Shown here piece by piece: positions 60,454 through 64,000 of a DNA stretch of 64,000 nucleotides. Source of the DNA: Pedobacter sp. KBS0701 (GTDB lineage: Bacteria; Bacteroidota; Bacteroidia; Sphingobacteriales; Sphingobacteriaceae). Location of the stretch: positions 992,001 through 1,056,000 of the forward strand of contig NZ_CP042171.1 in assembly GCF_005938645.2 (NCBI RefSeq), in the 5' to 3' direction. The notes beneath the pieces were generated by a model. The model saw only the letters and a program-made list of their open reading frames with translations. It did no database searches and was not told the DNA's origin. The translations under genes and the position numbers were made by a program. Position 1 is the stretch's first letter; every line of letters begins with the position of its first letter.

Positions 60454-62823
60454 ATGTTTAAACTCAACCTAAAAATTGCATTACGCAACCTCTGGAGGAA
60501 TAAAGGATTTACCCTGATTAATCTGGGTGGATTGGCCATTGGCCTGGCCAGCTGCATGGTTTTGTTGTTGTATGTAGCTTATGAATATGGTTACGATAAA
60601 CAATTTACAGATTATGATAAAACTTATGTTGTTTATAATAACTCGATTGCAAATGGTAAAACTTTTAGTTGGGCCTGGACACCAGGAAAAATGGCTGAGC
60701 AAGCGAAAGAGAAAATACCTGGAGTTGTTTATGCTGCGCAATCAAGTTATCCTCATCCACTATTACTTGAACATGATGCCACGAAGCTAAAGGCTAAGGG
60801 TGTTTTTGTAGGTGCCGATTTTCTGAAAATTCTTGACTATAAATTTATAAGTGGCCAACCTAAACACCCTTTAGAAGGACTCAATACTGTTATTTTGACT
60901 AAAACACTGGCAGAAAAATTATTTGGCAAAGAAGATCCTGTAAATAAAATGCTAAAGCTAAATAATAAAGATCTTTTAAGAGTAGAAGCGGTAATTGAAG
61001 ATGTCCCGGCAAACAGCAGTGTCAAATTTGATTATTTAATGTCATGGGCTTTGTACGAAAAAAGAGAACCCTGGGTGAAAAATTCTCCTTTTGGAAATAA
61101 CATTTGTTTAACCCTGGTACAATTACAGAACCCGGACCAATTAGCTGAAGCCAATGCCGCCATAAAATATATTTATCAACAAAATGATAAAGATGTAACC
61201 AATGTGGCACTGTTGCATCCTTTGGCTAAATGGCATTTATATGGGGAATTTGAAAATGGTAAATCGATAGGCGGGAAGATAGATCAGTTAAAAATATTCT
61301 TAATGCTGGCATTTTGTATCTTATTGATCGCCTGTGTAAATTTTATGAACCTGTCAACTGCACGTTCAGAGAAAAGAGCAAAGGAAGTAGGTGTGCGCAA
61401 AGCGATCGGCTCATCCAGAAAATCATTAATTGGCCAGTTTATGCTCGAGTCGGTGTTGCTTACGTTGGTAGGTACCATACTTGCATTTGTACTTGCTGAA
61501 ATAAGCTTACCTTATTTTAACAATTTATTACGTATAAATCTGGTTATAGAATACCAGAACTGGAAGTTTTGGTTTGGGCTTTTGGTGTTAATTGCTTTTA
61601 CGGGATTATTGGCTGGCAGCTACCCCGCAATTTATCTATCATCTTTTGAACCGGTAAAAGTAATTAAAGGGTTTAGTGTAAAATCGGGCTCATCTGTTTC
61701 TATCCGTAAAATATTGGTTGTTTCTCAGTTTGTTTTTGCTGTATGCCTGATTATTTGCACCATAGTCATTTATCAACAATTAAGCTATATTAAAAATAAG
61801 CCAATCGGATACGATAAAGGAAACCTTATACAGATAGCTGTACAAGGAAATTTAAAAGACCCCAAAAAAGCAGCATTGCTTAAAGAACAGTTACTAAAAT
61901 CCGGAGCTGCAGCAAGTGTCTCTACGTTTAGCATGGACATTAGTGAGGGAGGAAATAATACATCAGATATTAACTGGCAAGGTAAAAATCCAAAAGAAAA
62001 TGCCCTGTTTAATTTTAGGGCTATAGGAACTGATTTTATTAAAACCATTGGAACGGAATTGATAGCCGGTAGAGAATTTTCTGCCCAATTCCCTAATGAT
62101 ACAAATAGTGTGTTGCTTAATGAAGCTGCAGTAAAAATGATGGGGTTTAAAGATCCTGTTGGAAAAATAGTTAAATGGGGTACAACTGATAATACTATAG
62201 TTGGAGTGGTAAAAGATTTTGTCGTAGAATCAGCGTATCAGAAAGTAGCACCAATGATTTTCTATGCTGGTAGTAAAGATGGATTAGAAATGATTCTGGT
62301 TAGATTAAACACCACAAAAAATATTAGTTCATCACTTTCTGATATAGATAACTTAGTTAAACGCATTGAACCTAATTTTCCTGTCGACAGAAAGTTTGTT
62401 GATGAATCTTTTGAAGAAAAGTTCAAAAATGAAAAACTTTTGGGTACACTCTCCAACTGGTTCGGTGGTTTTGCCATTTTCATTTCTTGCTTAGGCTTGT
62501 TGGGATTAGCGCTTTTCATGGCCGAGCAACGCAAAAAAGAAATCAGCATCCGTAAAGTTTTAGGCGCAAGCACGGCAAATATTCTCACGTTATTGAACAA
62601 AGATTTTATCAAACTGGTTGCCATTGCAAACCTGATCGCATTTCCGTTAGCTTATATTATTATCAATAAATGGCTTTCGGGCTACGAATACCGCATTTCG
62701 GTTTCTGCTTTGCCATTTATTGTGGCCATAAGTCTATCAGTGATTATAGCAATACTTACCGTAAGTGTGCAATCGGTTAAAGTAGCGAAAGCAAACCCGG
62801 TAGATGCATTAAAATATGAATAA
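60454..62823 (+). CDS. FtsX/MacB-type ABC permease, second copy
   Basis: 789 residues from MFKLNLKIALRNLW, which aligns with the start of the first copy. Same domain order as the first copy with blocks shared almost verbatim (WFGGFAIFISCLGLLGLALF and the following FMAEQRKKEISIRKVLGAST), and more divergence in the periplasmic domains. A tandem duplicate with likely distinct substrate contacts. Confidence 0.93.
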   Translation: MFKLNLKIALRNLWRNKGFTLINLGGLAIGLASCMVLLLYVAYEYGYDKQFTDYDKTYVVYNNSIANGKTFSWAWTPGKMAEQAKEKIPGVVYAAQSSYPHPLLLEHDATKLKAKGVFVGADFLKILDYKFISGQPKHPLEGLNTVILTKTLAEKLFGKEDPVNKMLKLNNKDLLRVEAVIEDVPANSSVKFDYLMSWALYEKREPWVKNSPFGNNICLTLVQLQNPDQLAEANAAIKYIYQQNDKDVTNVALLHPLAKWHLYGEFENGKSIGGKIDQLKIFLMLAFCILLIACVNFMNLSTARSEKRAKEVGVRKAIGSSRKSLIGQFMLESVLLTLVGTILAFVLAEISLPYFNNLLRINLVIEYQNWKFWFGLLVLIAFTGLLAGSYPAIYLSSFEPVKVIKGFSVKSGSSVSIRKILVVSQFVFAVCLIICTIVIYQQLSYIKNKPIGYDKGNLIQIAVQGNLKDPKKAALLKEQLLKSGAAASVSTFSMDISEGGNNTSDINWQGKNPKENALFNFRAIGTDFIKTIGTELIAGREFSAQFPNDTNSVLLNEAAVKMMGFKDPVGKIVKWGTTDNTIVGVVKDFVVESAYQKVAPMIFYAGSKDGLEMILVRLNTTKNISSSLSDIDNLVKRIEPNFPVDRKFVDESFEEKFKNEKLLGTLSNWFGGFAIFISCLGLLGLALFMAEQRKKEISIRKVLGASTANILTLLNKDFIKLVAIANLIAFPLAYIIINKWLSGYEYRISVSALPFIVAISLSVIIAILTVSVQSVKVAKANPVDALKYE

Positions 62824-62897
62824 GACATGCGTATAGCGTCTGGCGTAAAGCGTTTAAACCGCCGAACGCTAAATGCTCTACACTAAACAAAAAAAAA
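62824..62897. repeat. Operon spacer of inverted GCGT...GGCG / CGCTAAA words
   Basis: GCGTATAGCGTCTGGCGTAA, then CGCCGAACGCTAAATGCT; same family as 60378-60453. Confidence 0.65.
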
Positions 62898-64000
62898 ATG
62901 TTCAGATTAAACTTAAAAATCGCTTTGCGGAACCTTTGGAGAAACAAGGGATTTTCCTTAATAAATATTGGTGGCTTGGCTTTAGGGTTAGCCAGTTGTA
63001 TGCTTCTATTATTATATATATCCTACGAGTTTGGATTTGACAAGCAATTCAAGAATTACAGCACAACCTATGTTGCCCATACCAATATGAAAGCCAATAG
63101 TAAAGTGCACAGCTGGGCCTGGACCCCTGGCTTACTGGCGCCAGAGCTTAAAGAAAAATATGCAGGTATTGTAAACGCAGCCAGATCTACTTACCCATTT
63201 GAGCAGTTAATCAGCTATAAAGATATAAAGATCAAAAACAGAGGATTGTTTGCCGATCCCTCTTTCCTTAAAATATTGGATTATAAATTTTTAAGTGGTA
63301 ATGCTGCATCATCACTTAAAGATATTAACAGCGTTATTTTAACTCAATCATTATCCAGAAAATTATTTGCAAACGAAAATCCTGTAGGTAAAATTGTAAA
63401 GCTGGATAATAAAGACGGATTAAAAGTGGAAGCAGTAATTGCTGATTTACCTGCGAATAGCAGCATCAGATTCGATTATATAATGCCTTGGAAATTAAAT
63501 GAAAAATTGAACGGATGGGTAACGAAACAAGGATGGGGGAGTAATTTCTGTTTAACCCTCGTTCAACTTCAAAATAGTAATTTATTGGATAAGGTAAATG
63601 CCGAGGTTAAAAATATTTATAAAACCCATGATAATAAATCGAATACTAACGAATTGTTTTTACATCCTTTATCGAAATGGCACTTGTACGATGAATTTGA
63701 AAATGGTGTAACTGTAGGTGGAAAAATAGGACAGCTGAAGATTTTCTTTATGCTGGCTATTTGTATTCTCCTCATTGCTTGTGTAAACTTTATGAATCTT
63801 TCTACCGCCCGATCAGAGAAAAGAGCAAAAGAAGTTGGCGTTCGCAAAGCGATTGGATCCAGTAGAAAATCATTAATAGCTCAGTTTATCTTCGAAAGTA
63901 CTTTACTCGCTTTAATTGGAACTGTTGTTGCCTTTACTCTGGTTGAAATTAGTCTGCCTTACTTTAACAACTTGTTAAATATTAATCTGATTATTCAATA
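62898..64000 (+). CDS. FtsX/MacB-type ABC permease, third copy (C-terminus cut by window edge)
   Basis: About 367 residues visible, starting MFRLNLKIALRNLWRNKGFS and continuing through the periplasmic domain to FtsX block 1 (FFMLAICILLIACVNFMNLS, then EKRAKEVGVRKAIGSSRKSL). Colinear with the two upstream permeases; roughly the second half lies outside the window. More copies may follow. Confidence 0.92.
   Translation, partial: MFRLNLKIALRNLWRNKGFSLINIGGLALGLASCMLLLLYISYEFGFDKQFKNYSTTYVAHTNMKANSKVHSWAWTPGLLAPELKEKYAGIVNAARSTYPFEQLISYKDIKIKNRGLFADPSFLKILDYKFLSGNAASSLKDINSVILTQSLSRKLFANENPVGKIVKLDNKDGLKVEAVIADLPANSSIRFDYIMPWKLNEKLNGWVTKQGWGSNFCLTLVQLQNSNLLDKVNAEVKNIYKTHDNKSNTNELFLHPLSKWHLYDEFENGVTVGGKIGQLKIFFMLAICILLIACVNFMNLSTARSEKRAKEVGVRKAIGSSRKSLIAQFIFESTLLALIGTVVAFTLVEISLPYFNNLLNINLIIQ

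Overview
The window reads as chromosome of a Bacteroidota member of the Sphingobacteriaceae, most likely Pedobacter or a close relative. The basis is AT-rich DNA, TANNTTTG-type -7 promoter boxes, weak Shine-Dalgarno signals, a SusC-style TonB receptor with an N-terminal CarboxypepD_reg-like domain, DUF4159/DUF4350/DUF1543 proteins, and many short intergenic repeats of the 'GTCATTCTGAACGnAGTGAAG' and 'GTCATCTCGACTGGAnCGCAG' kinds. I see no rRNA, tRNA, CRISPR array, insertion sequence or phage. The genus is an inference.

Layout. (1) 1-4610, minus: two TldD paralogues flank a TldE/PmbA gene; the downstream TldD is cut by the window edge. (2) 5087-12293, minus: a MoxR - DUF58 - BatA-like - DUF4175 - membrane-protein operon with overlapping or 2-nt junctions, and a divergent DUF4159 gene. 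(3) 13665-16857: an Lrp/AsnC regulator with a palindromic operator pair, divergent from serC, a DUF1015 gene and a 48-residue membrane peptide. (4) 17024-21395: a secreted DUF4350-like protein, DUF1543, an FAD/NAD(P) protein and an M23 peptidase. (5) 21680-31614: a hydroxamate siderophore locus made of a PLP decarboxylase, an IucA/IucC-GNAT fusion, an N-monooxygenase, a second IucA/IucC synthetase and a divergent TonB receptor. (6) 33161-44002: assimilatory sulfur reduction, with an Rrf2 regulator, siroheme sulfite reductase, SUMT, a siroheme-synthase/TSUP fusion, an APS-type CysH, CysD, CysN, a lipoprotein and a second, divergent SUMT. (7) 44838-52496: glycogen synthase, GlgC, a GH15 enzyme and a fused OtsA-OtsB. 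(8) 52581-64000: a two-component system with a sigma-54 activator, divergent from an HlyD adaptor, a MacB-type ATPase and three tandem FtsX/MacB permeases, the last truncated by the window edge.

How the parts work together. The sulfur operon should run sulfate to APS (CysDN), to sulfite (CysH with a 4Fe-4S cysteine set), to sulfide (siroheme reductase), with siroheme supplied by the SUMT and the siroheme-synthase domain. The strongest regulatory signal is directly upstream of the reductase: a nine-codon ORF, MMCCCCKTH, with four consecutive Cys codons, followed by a Rho-independent terminator that ends 20 bases before the reductase start. This has the layout of a cysteine-responsive transcription attenuator. 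Its promoter block (34 of 38 bases) recurs upstream of the second SUMT. In the last region a near-consensus sigma-54 promoter and a dyad sit between the NtrC-type regulator and the efflux genes it probably activates.

A third theme is the spacer DNA. Many spacers inside operons consist of short degenerate words on one strand followed by their reverse complements. Two roughly 300-bp composite elements lie in opposite orientations 14 kb apart, and part of that element also occurs as a tandem pair.
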